Positions 12,100 through 22,730 of a DNA stretch of 64,000 nucleotides are shown piece by piece. Position 1 is the stretch's first letter. Each line of letters starts with the position of its first letter. Both the position numbers and the translations under genes were made by a program. The notes below the pieces were generated by a model. The model had not been told where the DNA came from. It did no database searches and was given only the letters and a program-made list of their open reading frames with translations. The stretch comes from Loxodes magnus (Eukaryota > Ciliophora > Karyorelictea > Loxodida > Loxodidae): contig CAMPDV010000366.1 of the NCBI GenBank assembly GCA_946699065.1, positions 1 through 64,000 of the forward strand, written 5' to 3'.

Positions 12100-13320
12100 T
12101 AAGTATCATTAAACTATTTTAAAAATAAAATTTAGCTTTAATGCTTTTTTGTGTTAGTTAATTTTTTAGGTTCATTTTAGCTTAGAGATTTTAGGAAAGT
12201 CAAATAGGGTAATTGATCTAAATGAAGAAGAGGGAAGTTAATCAGATAGAATTTTAAAGGATTAGGTCGATAATGTTTTTAAGAGGCTAAAGTATGGATG
12301 TTTTTGTAATTTTGGGATTTAAATTTATGTCTATTGTATAGTGTTGTAAATGGATCAGCAAATTCAAGTCCTAAATTTTACCAATTCGGAAAAAAAGACA
12401 GCATTTTTTATATTCCTTAGAATATTTAAAAAAAAGTAACTGAAAATTTTTGATTCAGGATAATCAAAATAATGAAAAACTTAAAGAGTGTGTACAATTT
12501 ACTTCATTCAACATTCTCTACTCTTTACTAAAATTTGGTTTATAGAAATTGATATCTGACTCTGTCTCTTAGACACTGTTTCTTTCTAAGATAGAATTAA
12601 CTTTTTATCTTGCTGACTTTTCAATTATAGTTCCTTTATTTACTATACTAAGATCTGAGGATTTGCCAATCAACGACTTTAAGTAAATTTTTAAGCTTCA
12701 TATATTACTAGTCTAGACTAAGCTTTTATTAGATCTCACTATCTTAAGTTTACTCTACTGATTTCTATTCAAACATAGTAACCTAATTACACCTCACTCA
12801 GTATAATTACAAATATTTCTAAACCTTAACATACTTAAAAGAGGCCAAAGCTTCTTATTTTAACCTAAATAGACAAATAATTAGATATTGTAGTAGCAAG
12901 GACATAAGATTAACAATCTAGCTTTAATTAACTAATCACTATATCCTAATTTTAATAGTCTAGCATTATTATTACAGCTAATAAGACTATTAGCAACCCT
13001 TTATTTTAACAAAGCAGGTTATTAGTATTATATATTAAATAGCTTTAATTTAAAGACTATAAGAGATATAGTCTAGGATATAGATAAAAGTAATAGAAAG
13101 GCTATATTTTATATAGAGAAAGGTTTTTTTATCCTTATTTAGATACAAGTAGTAGCTTTTATAGAAGACATTAAAGAGCTTTATGAATTTGAAATCAAGA
13201 TACTATTGAAGTAGAATGCTACTTGAAAACAAACTAAGAGGTAACTATTAAATAGCTAATTAATGGAATCAATTACTACTTTAGTTTATAAAGCTTTTTT
13301 AAGGCTAGCAGAGAGGAGAG
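12100..13320. other. Non-coding or unrecognised stretch
   Basis: No motif, tRNA or array was recognised. Base composition fluctuates, and some segments (12480-12700) are less A+T rich, but no reading on either strand gave a family signature. Confidence 0.4.
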
Positions 13321-13329
13321 AAATATTAA

Positions 13330-14030
13330 GTTGGTGAAGGTTTTAAAATGAGAGACTTAGTAGCTATTAAGAATTAGAAGCAAGAAAATGTTTGAAGAAA
13401 GGAGAATCTAAGGATAGAATGCAACTATTTTGATGACAGTGATGTGAATAGCATTTTAGGGTTTTATTCTATAATTGAGAAGCTATTAAAGAGCATAAAT
13501 CATTAATTTAAGTACTTGAGATATGTTCTAGATAACTATTATATGAAAAATTGGTAGAGAGATATTTGAAAGAAAGGTATGTTATCTTTAGGTCTAAGAC
13601 TCCATATTTCAGCTCAAATACAAAGCATAGTATTTTATCTTAGGTATAATGGCAAAATCTTCTAAGCGCATGATTATGATACTAAGGCTATTTAAAAAGA
13701 TTTAAGTAAAGAACATAATAAAAAAATACTTCGGAGACAAATAATTTCAACTATGTTTAAAAAAATGCTCAGTTACTTAACTTCATATATGGGTAATCTA
13801 AAATCCATATTAACTCCACATTCCTTATAGCTATGGTAGATAAAGTAGATTTGTCGTCAGTATATAAATATTTATACAAATAAATCCTTTTTATCCAGAA
13901 CGCAGAAACACAGTCAAGCATTACATTATTAATCAAACACTCAAGCAGTAAATATAAAAAAACTTCACATCAAATCCAAACAACAAGTCTTGCATGTATC
14001 TCCATGCAGATATTGCAATATCTCAAAGTT
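13330..14030 (+). pseudogene. Unidentified coding-like stretch
   Basis: With TAA/TAG=Gln and TGA=Trp one plus-strand frame gives a balanced protein-like sequence. Examples are ECNYFDDSDVNSILGFYSII and, further on, KKGMLSLGLRLHISAQIQSI. It lacks the Asn/Lys/Ile/Phe-only bias of the flanking DNA. No start, stop or family was recognised. It could be a gene remnant or an exon of a gene with tiny introns. Confidence 0.25.
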
Positions 14031-14479
14031 TACATTAAAATCTAGTTTTATAAATAACTAAAAAGAATAAAACATCTAAGCTATTATGATTAACTAAGAT
14101 AAAAGTACAATTAGCATATAAATAATCTAAGATACATCACACAAATAAAATAATTAAGCTTTAAAAAGGCTTTAATTAATTATACTCTATTAACATAAAT
14201 AAAATCTAATCAAGCTTATTTAACTTTAAATAGCTTAATTTAAACAATAATATTAAGTCAATGAACTTTAATACCTTGCTTTATTTATTTCAAATTATTA
14301 GTAACTTTATTAAGATTTATAAGGCTATAAAAAGGCTGGAATTAAGAGATATAAGCTTAAATAAAATAAATAATGAAAATTTTAATAAAACTATAATAGA
14401 TTTGAATAATATAGCTTAGTTATTTAAATTTAAACTAAAAGAGTTTTTTAATCTTGCTTACTTCTCATCATTTTTCTTT

Positions 14480-15660
14480 ATTTAATTCTTCTTTCTACTC
14501 ATCTTTAGCTTCTTACTTTTTGCTTTCTCCATTTCTAGAATCTCAAATCTCCTTGTCATTAGCTTCGTGTGATATATTTTGATCTATAAGTCTAAATACT
14601 CCAATTTAGATCTTGAAAATGAGTTTATATATTCTTTCTCGTAAAGTATAAGGCGCCTTAAGCCATAATTCCCAATCATTTCTGATAGTTTATTCATTAT
14701 ATTAGAATAGTACACACATTTAAAGATATGCTCGAAAGTCTCAAACTCTCTCCACATACAATAGAGATTATCAATAGAATAATAACGATCTTAAAGATCC
14801 TTACGAAAATTATAAGTTTAGATTCTAAGTCTATATATACTGATAATTTCTCGTCTATACTATTTGTTTAATTTCGTATAAGTAATTTGTGGAAATTGTT
14901 AAAGATTACCAAATTATTCAGTATATACTTTAGCTGATTTCATTCTCATAAATTTTTTAGCAGCTACTTTATAGAAATATTGTTGTATTTTTTCTTATAT
15001 GTTTAGTAAAAGTTTTAAGATTGGTATTATTCTATTAATTCTCCAGATCGATATTATAAAGGTCCGATATTTGCCTCACTTAATCGTAGTATTAAGGTCC
15101 TTTTTTCCAGATATTAATGAAAAGAGAGCCTATTGCTGATCTTGGAAAATAAATATTTTCTTATTTCATTTATAGTAGAATCTGATGAATTTTATAGTCA
15201 TAATATGCTTAAAAGTTATCAATTCAGATCTATATAGTATGATTCATAAAATGTTGAAGTTGCTACTTAAAAAGCTTTTCTTGAAATTGATCTCATGCTT
15301 GATTCAATTCCTTTTTGAATACTTCATGGTACTAAATCTCCTCCATATTCTGCTTTAGATAATGTAAAAAGTCTACATAAAGTTTTAAAATGTCAAGGAG
15401 TTACGTTCTTATATTTCATCAGTTAAAAAACAGCTTTCTTCATTGCAGCTATATATTTGAATGCAACTTCTTTGCAATGGAGATTAAATTTCTTCTTCTG
15501 ATGTAGAATTACTCTTAAATATGTTACTTGTTCTTTTAAGCAATTTGTTAATTTCCTAATCATAAATTTAAAATTTATTATTTCTGATTCTTCTTTAGAA
15601 ATTAGATGCATTCAGATTTGGTAGCATTGATATTTGAATGAGTTCATACAAAAACTATAT
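14480..15660 (-). pseudogene. 3' fragment of a LINE reverse transcriptase
   Basis: The minus strand carries the thumb/connection part of the same LINE family as at 2880-6634. At 15423-15611 it reads VTYLRVILHQKKKFNLHCKE, matching the usual YLG-x-x-L...H block after the RT palm. Near 14900-14840 lies a YRLRIQTYNFRKDL block. At 14713-14760 is the finger CMWREFETFEHIFKC, aligning residue for residue with CLCRQEFDTFQHIFQC of the plus-strand copy, but with its second Cys changed to Trp. Upstream, a palm-like AEEGKWSDSS sits where FADD is expected, so the active site is probably lost. TAA/TAG read as Gln. Confidence 0.7.
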
Positions 15661-16639
15661 TTGCTTCATTTATTAGATTCTACATATACTTTGCAGATTT
15701 GTAAAGAAGAATCAGATCATTTGCCTTCCTCTGCAAGCGAAGCTAATACTCGAATCCTGGCATTTAAATCCCAATTAGGTACTTTTACTTTCCTAACAAA
15801 GAATACCTCTATGTTACCTCTACTTTCTCGCTCTAGAACTAATATAGCCAGTCAAGTCATACTACTCTAGCTGAAGTGATTAATATTACAATGGAATCTG
15901 TTGGAAATTCATGCAAAACTAGAAAGACCATTGGAAGATTTTTGAGCTAAAGCGGAGCAAAGCGAAAAGGCCAGGAAAAAAAAGCAAAAACAAAAGTTGT
16001 ATTATTAGAATAAGTTAATCATTAACTGGTTCCTAGGATTTATAGAAAATACTCAAACTTTGAGATATATGAAACGAACGAAAGCACACGTTTATCTTCA
16101 GAATTAACTAAAAATTAGTCTTAAAGCGATATATATTCTTGAAATCTATCGCATTTGAAGGTAAGCAGGACAAAATCCGTTGAAAGAAGTATAGACATAA
16201 AAGTATTTTTATCGAAAACTTTTGCTTCGAATAAAATTTAATTCAGAGAAATTCATATTCAGATAGAAATTTAGTTTGATAATAGTTAGTCTTTTCATTT
16301 AATCAAATAAGAATAATAAATACAATAAAGTTGTAATTCATTAAATCATTTGTTTGGCTAACTAAATTTTCATTGACTCTCACTTTTATGTATCTATATT
16401 ATATATGTAAACTGTTTGAATCTATTATGTAAATATTCTTTTTTGCAGTTTAAGCAGAAACATCAACTTAATTTATTTTATCTAGTTTTCTAGTTGATAT
16501 AATTCATTCAGATTAAAAATTTAAATATTTCCAGTTCCTTCATTAAAAATATAAACTTACTTTTAAACTAAAAATGTATAGTATCATTCGTTTACATAAG
16601 TCTTAATTATAGTGTTTTTCAAGTGTCTTTTTCGATATT

Positions 16640-17045
16640 ATATGCAATGATTGCTGCAAGAGAAGACGAGAAAAACTGAGTGAAATTAGATTCAAGACTC
16701 AAATTAATGGAAGAAAACCTGTAGAAGCTTTCATAAGAAATTCCAATGGAAATAGAGAAACAAGAAAAGACATTTTCTAGAGCAAGAAAAAGAAGCTACA
16801 TTTGCAACAGCACTTAACATTTATGACGGAAATGTCCCCAATAGAAAAAAATAAGAATTAATATCTGGAGAAATGTTAACTAATAGCAACTAAAGTAATG
16901 AGCAACGGAATTCTTCCTATCAGGAAATGGTAAAATTTGGAAAAAAAATTCTCAACTCAGATTATATAAAAGAAAGAAGTCATGGATAAAATGCAATATG
17001 AGGATAGAACATGCAGAAACGGAGATTTATTACATTTAAAACTTC
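16640..17045 (+). pseudogene. ORF1-family copy (coiled coil + zinc knuckle), truncated
   Basis: A plus-strand frame shows a coiled coil (LDSRLKLMEENLQKLSQEIP) and then RSYICNSTQHLWRKC. This is the family zinc knuckle C-x2-C-x4-H-x4-C with the first Cys replaced by Ser; the Trp of HLWRKC is TGA. A GNGKIWKKN motif downstream matches GRIFRRR of the intact copy at 17755-18525. The N-terminal part is missing or unrecognisable and there are in-frame irregularities. It is an old copy of the same mobile ORF. Confidence 0.6.
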
Positions 17046-17089
17046 AATTAAGCCAGAAGGCGAACATTTATTTTAATGATTAATGATTA

Positions 17090-17600
17090 TATGCATGATT
17101 GCATTTTAAAAGTCTTTAAATAATCCTCCAAATACATATATTTCATTTTATATTACCTAACCACTTGCTCCTTCTGTTTCATTTGGTAAGTCACAAAATC
17201 TCTTTAATTTATGTATTTTTACATTAAAAGCTTCACGCTCAGATAAATAATCTAATCATTTACCTCCTATTATAAAAATAAATTAAAGTTATCTATGAAA
17301 ATAAATATAGGATCCATACCTTATTACTTGAGATTCAAGCTCCATAACGTTATTTTCGCTTATATATTCAATCTATCATCTCCTTAATTCCTATTATATC
17401 CACCAACTGCAATGAACAACTCCTTATTAGAATACTGAATAGATTTACAATATTTATCTAAATTTTTTGTTTAAACTTTAAAAGATGTGAATTTCTGGGT
17501 TACTTTCATTAGTAATAAATACAATTAATAAAAGCCACTTAGATCTTAAATCCATTATATTAATTATAAGCTAAATTGTAAGAAAAATTTAATTAATGAA
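17090..17600 (-). pseudogene. Kelch-repeat protein remnant
   Basis: Minus-strand reading gives three kelch-like blades separated by at least two frame changes. The first contains ESNPEIHIFQSLNKKFRQI. The second contains ELFIAVGGYNRNQGDD and then KITLWSLNLK. The third contains IFIIGGKWLDYLSEREAFN, then KIHKLKRFCDLPNETEGAS, ending in NEIYVFGGLF. The GG doublets and the spaced Tyr/Trp positions are the kelch signature of beta-propellers. The frame changes argue for a pseudogene, though tiny introns could explain some. It lies between two ORF1 copies of opposite orientation (16640-17045 and 17755-18525), so it may be a cellular gene broken up by insertions. Confidence 0.55.
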
Positions 17601-17754
17601 GGGTTTTTTAGTCTAAAAATTAGGATTTTTTATATTTAAAATCAGTCTTCTTTGCTGGCTTTTGAAAATACATAGTTACTAAAATAGAATCCTTATATTT
17701 TATATTTAATATACTAAATTAAAGTGTTCGTATCTCCGGGGATTTTAAACCCCT

Positions 17755-18525
17755 TCAATACATACCTCCAGAGTTCGTTCCTTGAGGTTTAAAATAAAAG
17801 TTCGGGACTCCCAGTTTTTTTGGAGTTCTGGCACTCCCTTGAAAAAGCCTCCTTCTAAATATTCTTCCATCCTTGTCTACATAAATTCTTGAAAGTTCTC
17901 TCCAAATCTCTTCACTGTTTCTTCTCTGTTTATCCAAATATATCTTGCATCTCTTGTATGTGTGGAATTTTGATTTGCACAGGTAGCACAGTTTGACGAT
18001 CCTTCTGGGAGGAGTTATCTCTAAGGGTTTTGTGTATTCTAGTTCCATTTTATTTTCAGCTAAAGTTTAAGGTTAAATTCTTTTTTCTCCCAAAAGTTTC
18101 ACTTCGATTTCCTGTTTCATTAATCTTTCTTCATTGTTTTAACTTTTCTATAGTAATTTTTAGTTTTCTTTCTTTAATATTTAAACTTCTTCTTATAGGT
18201 TACGGATAGATTTCATAAGTTATTCTATTATTAGCTATTCATCATTTTTCTATTTCTACATTATTTTTTAGTTACCACTTTTCATGTAGTTGCTTGATCG
18301 TGGCTATGGAAGTAAAAAGTCTCGCTTGCTTTAGTCAGTTTCTGTTGATTTAATTTCTTATTCAATTTAAGATTATCTTTATTTTTCTAAATTTGGGGAT
18401 TAAAGAGCCTAAGAAAATTATTATATTATTAAAGAAGACGTGGTAGGAGAAGAATTAGAAGTCTCTGGTTTTTTTTCCTTTTTCTATGGAGCTGGAAAAA
18501 AACCCTTCCTGAGACCTTCTGCCAT
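17755..18525 (-). CDS. ORF1/Gag-like protein, coiled coil + CCHC zinc knuckle (intact)
   Basis: From ATG at 18525 to TGA at 17755-17757 the minus strand gives 256 residues with no internal TGA, with TAA/TAG as Gln. Order: basic Ser/Pro-rich head (MAEGLRKGFFPAPQKK, 1-30), Gln-rich linker, a coiled coil at about 90-145 (IRNLQEEVQILKKENQKLLQ). A CCHC zinc knuckle follows at 180-193 (CYLCKSKFHTYKRC), then a DKDGRIFRRR motif near 220. Proteins of this layout are nucleic-acid-binding ORF1/Gag partners of retroelements. Five other copies in the window share the order. A short inverted repeat (GGGG...CCCC) lies just past the stop at about 17734-17752, and other copies have a similar small hairpin there. 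No reverse transcriptase directly follows. Confidence 0.75.
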
Positions 18526-18529
18526 TTTT

Positions 18530-19130
18530 TATATAATAGAATCCTTAATAGGACTATATTAAACTAATTTAAAAACTATGTAATATAAAAATAATACATT
18601 AGAATCATTAAATAAGCTTCTATCTACAGATTTTATAATCAAACCAATAAAAAATATGAAGAACAATAATTTGCTATAAACTTAAGAGATTGAAAACACA
18701 AAGATCAATAAGGGATCAGTTTAGATGGAACACGTCTAAATGTATAAAAGATTAATTAAAATTGTTACTAATGACAAAAAATGTATTTAATGGAATAGTC
18801 ATATTTAATGTGACTTTTAAACAATAAAATAGATTAAATTTAATGAAGTTTCAACAATCATTATTTTCATACTTTAATTCAAATTCTCTAGGCTTAAAAA
18901 GATGATGTAACTTTTCTAAATTAAGTAATAGCTTCTGATTAAACATTTTATTCATTTAAATTTGGATTTTATTTCTAGTATTTTTTAAATAGTTCAGTTT
19001 AACTTTATACTTATGTTGCTTTTAAGCTGTTTTAACATTAGAAGAAATGAAAGTATGTAGTGATATGGTACTAGCTAAAAAGTAGAAATTATAATATTAA
19101 TATTTAAAGAAGTGATTCAATAATAAATAA
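18530..19130. other. A+T-rich stretch without recognised genes
   Basis: It holds the upstream flank of the intact ORF1 gene on its left side and otherwise nothing recognisable. Confidence 0.5.
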
Positions 19131-19195
19131 ACCAGTTTAGATCAGTCAGTAGAGCGCCAGCCTTTTAAGCTGGTGGTCAAGGGTTCAAGCAGTTA
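19131..19195 (+). pseudogene. tRNA-Lys(UUU)-like relic, 3' truncated
   Basis: The D-arm/A-box (TAGATCAGTCAGTAGAGC), a perfect five-pair anticodon stem CCAGC/GCTGG with loop CTTTTAA (anticodon TTT), a variable loop, and the start of a T arm (AAGGGTTCAAGC) are all clear. The T-stem 3' strand and the acceptor 3' strand are missing, so it cannot fold as a complete tRNA. It could be a dead tRNA gene or the head of a tRNA-derived SINE. An 11-13-nt direct repeat (AAAGTAGAAATTA) flanks it at about 19079-19091 and 19199-19211. Confidence 0.65.
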
Positions 19196-19984
19196 ATTAA
19201 AGTAGAAATTAATTAGCAAGAAGAAGCTAAGTATTTAAAGTAAATTTATTGAATATGTTAGCAAATAGGAAGTACTTAGCTCAATAATTTATATAAATGA
19301 TGCTGAAAGCTGAAATATATATCATCCAAAAATTATTATTGAAAAAAATACTGAAAAATTAAAAAGATAGCTCTATAATTAGTATATTAAGTTTATTATT
19401 TCTAAATTAAGCAGATATGCCATATAAAATTTAACATTTTTTATAGCAGTTGTTCTTGCTTTATTATTGACTAAGAAAAAAGCAGAATACTTCAAATGAA
19501 AAACTTTAATTTCTAGATTCACTATTCTTTAGATCTTTTATTTAGGTTAATCCTTCTTTTACATAAAAAGTAAAAAATTTACAAGCTGTAGAGCAGGAAT
19601 CCTTTATTCTTATAATTTTGAAAGCAGAAAAACTTTTTCCATCTCTATTTAAAATTTCTAAACTATTACTAAACCTTTATCTATATTTCTATATCAGAAA
19701 TTTAATTTAGTTTTAGTTTTGATTTTTCCCATTTTATTAATTCATAATTTTATAAAAAGATTAGTAGAGAAATACTTTATCAAATAAATATAGAACTTAT
19801 TTAAATTCTAAAGAATAAGGATAAAAGATTAAGTTAAGAGATTATTCTAAAATAGTATAGAGTAATTATATAATTTTAATATAAAATATATATTAAAAGT
19901 TAACTATAACTTAATACAAACTATTAATACGCTTCCTATTTATATCTTTTATCTCCTATATTTTAACTATTAGGCTCGCTTACA

Positions 19985-21560
19985 AATTATAATGACTTTA
20001 GATTATTCATTACCAAAAAACCTATTTTTATCATGAGTCACTATATTTTTTTCTTCTAAGGATAATTCTAAATCAATGATATTTTAGACTTCACAGTAAT
20101 CTCTTATCGAAGTGTGGGTAAATTAAATTCTATTTTTGTAGCTTTACTCTTCTATCTATATCAAACATCCTATATAACTTTATTTTTATTGAATTACTCT
20201 CTTCACTTTTAATTTCATTCTTCAAAATTTCTAGCAGGCACTGATATATTCTATAGTATATGGATGCTTTTACCTTATTTGAAAGCGCTGTTTATTGCCT
20301 TATATTATCCCAATTCATCATGCGCATCAGATAATAATAATAATAATAGTAAACAAAAGTAATAAAAGTTTAGTCTCCTCTAGATTTTCAGCCAGGTTTT
20401 TGCTACCATTTTTTTAGCGTGGGTAGAAAGACTGAGAATCTTCTGTTTTTTATGCAAATAATTTTTTCTTGTATACCCCTGTTTGAGTAATTCAGAGTCT
20501 ACTGATCATGCTTAACGTTCTTCTTTGTTCTTTTATCTAAATTTACCTTTATTGATCGCAATTTTGTAATAAGTGTCACTTTGATTTGGAATAATAGCAT
20601 TATTTAATCTGTCTTTTCTTTAATCTATTCAGAAATAATTTTTTCAAATTAGCTAATTCTTTTTAGTAAGTTTATATTAATCTTTTCGTCATTCTATTTA
20701 TGGACTTTTGCTTATGTAAAAACTTTTTCAATTATCATATTTTGTTCTTGCTTAAAATTCGATTGAGATTATTCATATAGTTACTATTTCGTGACTAAAT
20801 TATTCTAAATCAATTGTCGTCTAATTATAAGTAACTCATTATTTTGATCTTTGCTAGTATTCATTAGTTCTCTTAGTTTTTCCCCTTGATTGAAATTGTT
20901 TCCTAATAATTATGTATTATTGTTTTCATTTAGTCAAGTTATATTTATAATTATGATTAATTTTACACCTTTATTAGATTTGTCTCTATTGTTCTAACTA
21001 TGACTTTTCCTTCAGATGAGGAACTTTATTTATCTTCTTTCTTTTGTTGTCTCGCGTTTGTTTCGCTGCTTTCCTTTTTGCGTTCTTAATTAGGTTTTTA
21101 GAAAGGCGAATAGAATATACAATTTTTTTTATACACATCAAATAAAAACAATATTTTATAAACTTAAAATTTTATTTCTCTTAAATTGTACTATTTTAAA
21201 AAGCAAATTCTTTTAATTTATTTTCAAATGCTTTAATGGTTGGAAGATATACTAATATATATAAATATTCATTATTATACTCTAGATACTTTAAAGTTAG
21301 AACTTCTAAAAATAAATTTTTCCAGAACCAGAATCTCAAAAATTAATAATCCTGTTTACCTATCATTATCTAAAAATTTGAAAAATTCAACTGAAGATCG
21401 TCCTTAACCATAAACTTGGATTTAGAGAACATTATAAACTTAAGAAATATTCTTATTTCTTTATATATCATCTTTTTTATTTTTTATCATATTTTAATAG
21501 ATACTTTTTTTACATTTTAAAGTAAGTCAGTTCCATTCTATTGTTTAAGTAAATTAAAAA
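19985..21560 (-). pseudogene. Decayed NACHT ATPase, paralogue of the gene at 23217-28300
   Basis: Minus-strand DNA aligns block by block with the intact NACHT gene. It keeps the region upstream of the P-loop (about 21400-21560). The P-loop is degenerated to NFWDSGSGK (about 21314-21345; intact copy LLGDSGSGKS). The YVYLPTIK block survives as LVYLPTIK (about 21231-21255) and Walker B as LSDAHDELGQY (about 20299-20345; intact FDAYDELGNY). The C-terminal helical part continues to about 20060. The copy is interrupted by an ORF1 element at 20335-21135. Pentapeptide and WD repeats are absent. It lies about 1.7 kb from, and in the same orientation as, the intact gene, so it is probably an old tandem duplicate. 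Confidence 0.8.
20335..21135 (-). mobile_element. ORF1-only retroelement inserted in the NACHT pseudogene
   Basis: About 0.8 kb of foreign sequence separates two blocks that are contiguous in the intact NACHT gene. It is flanked by a ten-base target-site duplication, CATCAGATAA at 20325-20334 and CATCAAATAA at 21136-21145 (one mismatch). Read on the minus strand it carries a Ser/Lys/Gln-rich head, a coiled coil (NEEL-type heptads around 20700-20900), a zinc knuckle CYYSKSKWHLLQNC in which the second Cys is Ser, then ISRLWITQTGVYKKKLF, which parallels LSRIYVDKDGRIFRRRLF of the intact copy. It ends in a (TTA)n tail at 20335-20349. Frame changes show decay. Tail plus target duplication is the hallmark of target-primed insertion. 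No polymerase is encoded, so it probably relied on an enzyme in trans. Confidence 0.75.
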
Positions 21561-21940
21561 GCAAGCTCTAGATGAGTTAAAATTCAAGTTTATATCAAGT
21601 CTTAATTTCCAAATGACACAATATTTTAGAATTATAGGAATCCATCTTCGATATATTACCTTACTAGATCATAATCAAGAATATCTAAGATATTTAACAT
21701 TAAAATTGTTTTTTTATGGATTTTTTCATTTATCTATCCATGACTCCTTATAAAGAAATTCTTTAAGATGGAGATAACATTAGTATCCATAATTCCAACT
21801 AAAAAATACAAAGAAAACAACTTTCTAACAATCTAAATAAAATTACAGAACCATCAAAATAGTGATTTAATATATTATTTGGACAATATTAAATTTAAAA
21901 ATTAGATTTTTTATCTTAAAGTGTTAAACAAACTTTTAAA

Positions 21941-22080
21941 ATTTTATTCCGTCACAAAAAATTTTATTCCGTCCCAAAAAATTTTGTTCCGTCCCAAAAA
22001 AATTTTGTTCCGTTCCAAAAAAAATTGTTCCGTCCCAAAAAATTTTGTTCCGTTCCAAAAAAAATTGTTCCGTCACTAAA
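21941..22080. repeat. Array 1 of the ~20-bp TTCCGTCCC repeat
   Basis: Seven imperfect units of about 20 bp, each TTCCGTCCC or TTCCGTTCC joined by A and T runs. The array is followed at 22088-22110 by TAGTGTAAAACGCTGAGCAA, the same motif that follows array 2 and the relic at 7025-7050. Confidence 0.85.
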
Positions 22081-22349
22081 AACTCATGTAGTGTAAAACG
22101 CTGAGCAAAAAAACAAAAATAAATTTTTCACGTTTTTTGCATTCTTTTCTACTTTTTTATCTCTTCAATTTTACAATTTTTAACTTTTTCCAGAAAAAAC
22201 ATACTTTACTATATTACACCTTTTGACTTCTTTTCTTCGCTTTTTCACTCCGCTTTTCATTTCAAAACATTATTTTACTCAATCATACTTTTTTGACCTA
22301 TATTGAAAAAAAAAACTTTTTAAAACTCATTTCTTTTTTAACCCAAAAA

Positions 22350-22572
22350 ATTTTGTTCCGTCGCAAATAAATTATACCGTCCCAAAAAAAATTTATTCCG
22401 TCCCAAAAAATTTTATTCCGTCCCAAAAAAATTTTGTTCCGTCACAAAAAAATTTAGTCCGTCACAAAAAAATTTAGTCCGTCCCAAAAAAATTTAGTCC
22501 GTCACAAAAAAATTTTATTCCGTCCCAAATTATTTTATTCCGTCACAAATTATTTTAGTCCGTCACAAAAAA
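22350..22572. repeat. Array 2 of the ~20-bp TTCCGTCCC repeat
   Basis: Eleven imperfect units (TTCCGTCCC, AGTCCGTCAC and similar) with A/T-run spacers, followed at 22577-22605 by TAGTGCTAAACGCTGAGC. Arrays 1 and 2 with their tail motif look like one duplicated module. The stretch between them (22111-22349) shows nothing else. Confidence 0.85.
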
Positions 22573-22682
22573 TCTCCTATAGTGCTAAACGCTGAGCAAA
22601 AAAACAAATTCTTTATTTTCACTTCTTTTACACACTATTACATACCAAATTCAACAAAAAACTTGCACACTCATAACCTAAC

Positions 22683-22730
22683 ATACCCTACATACCCTAC
22701 ATACCCTACATACCCACATACCCACACTTA
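22683..22730. repeat. Short (CATACCCTA)n-type tandem repeat
   Basis: Four to five copies of a nine-base unit, shortening to CATACCCA at the right end. It lies in the C-rich, G-poor 3' flank of the NACHT gene. No function is apparent. Confidence 0.75.

Noticed and set aside
15900-16620. A very long plus-strand frame without stops if TAA, TAG and TGA are all sense
   Set aside because: Under such a code every frame is open. Without family motifs or residue balance this is not evidence of a gene.
21941-22572. Arrays of short repeats resembling a CRISPR
   Set aside because: The units differ from one another, there are no unique spacers of fixed length, and the genome is eukaryotic.
22683-22730. 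C-rich CATACCCTA repeats resembling a telomere
   Set aside because: Internal position, few copies, and unlike the C4A4 or C3A4-type telomere repeats of ciliates.
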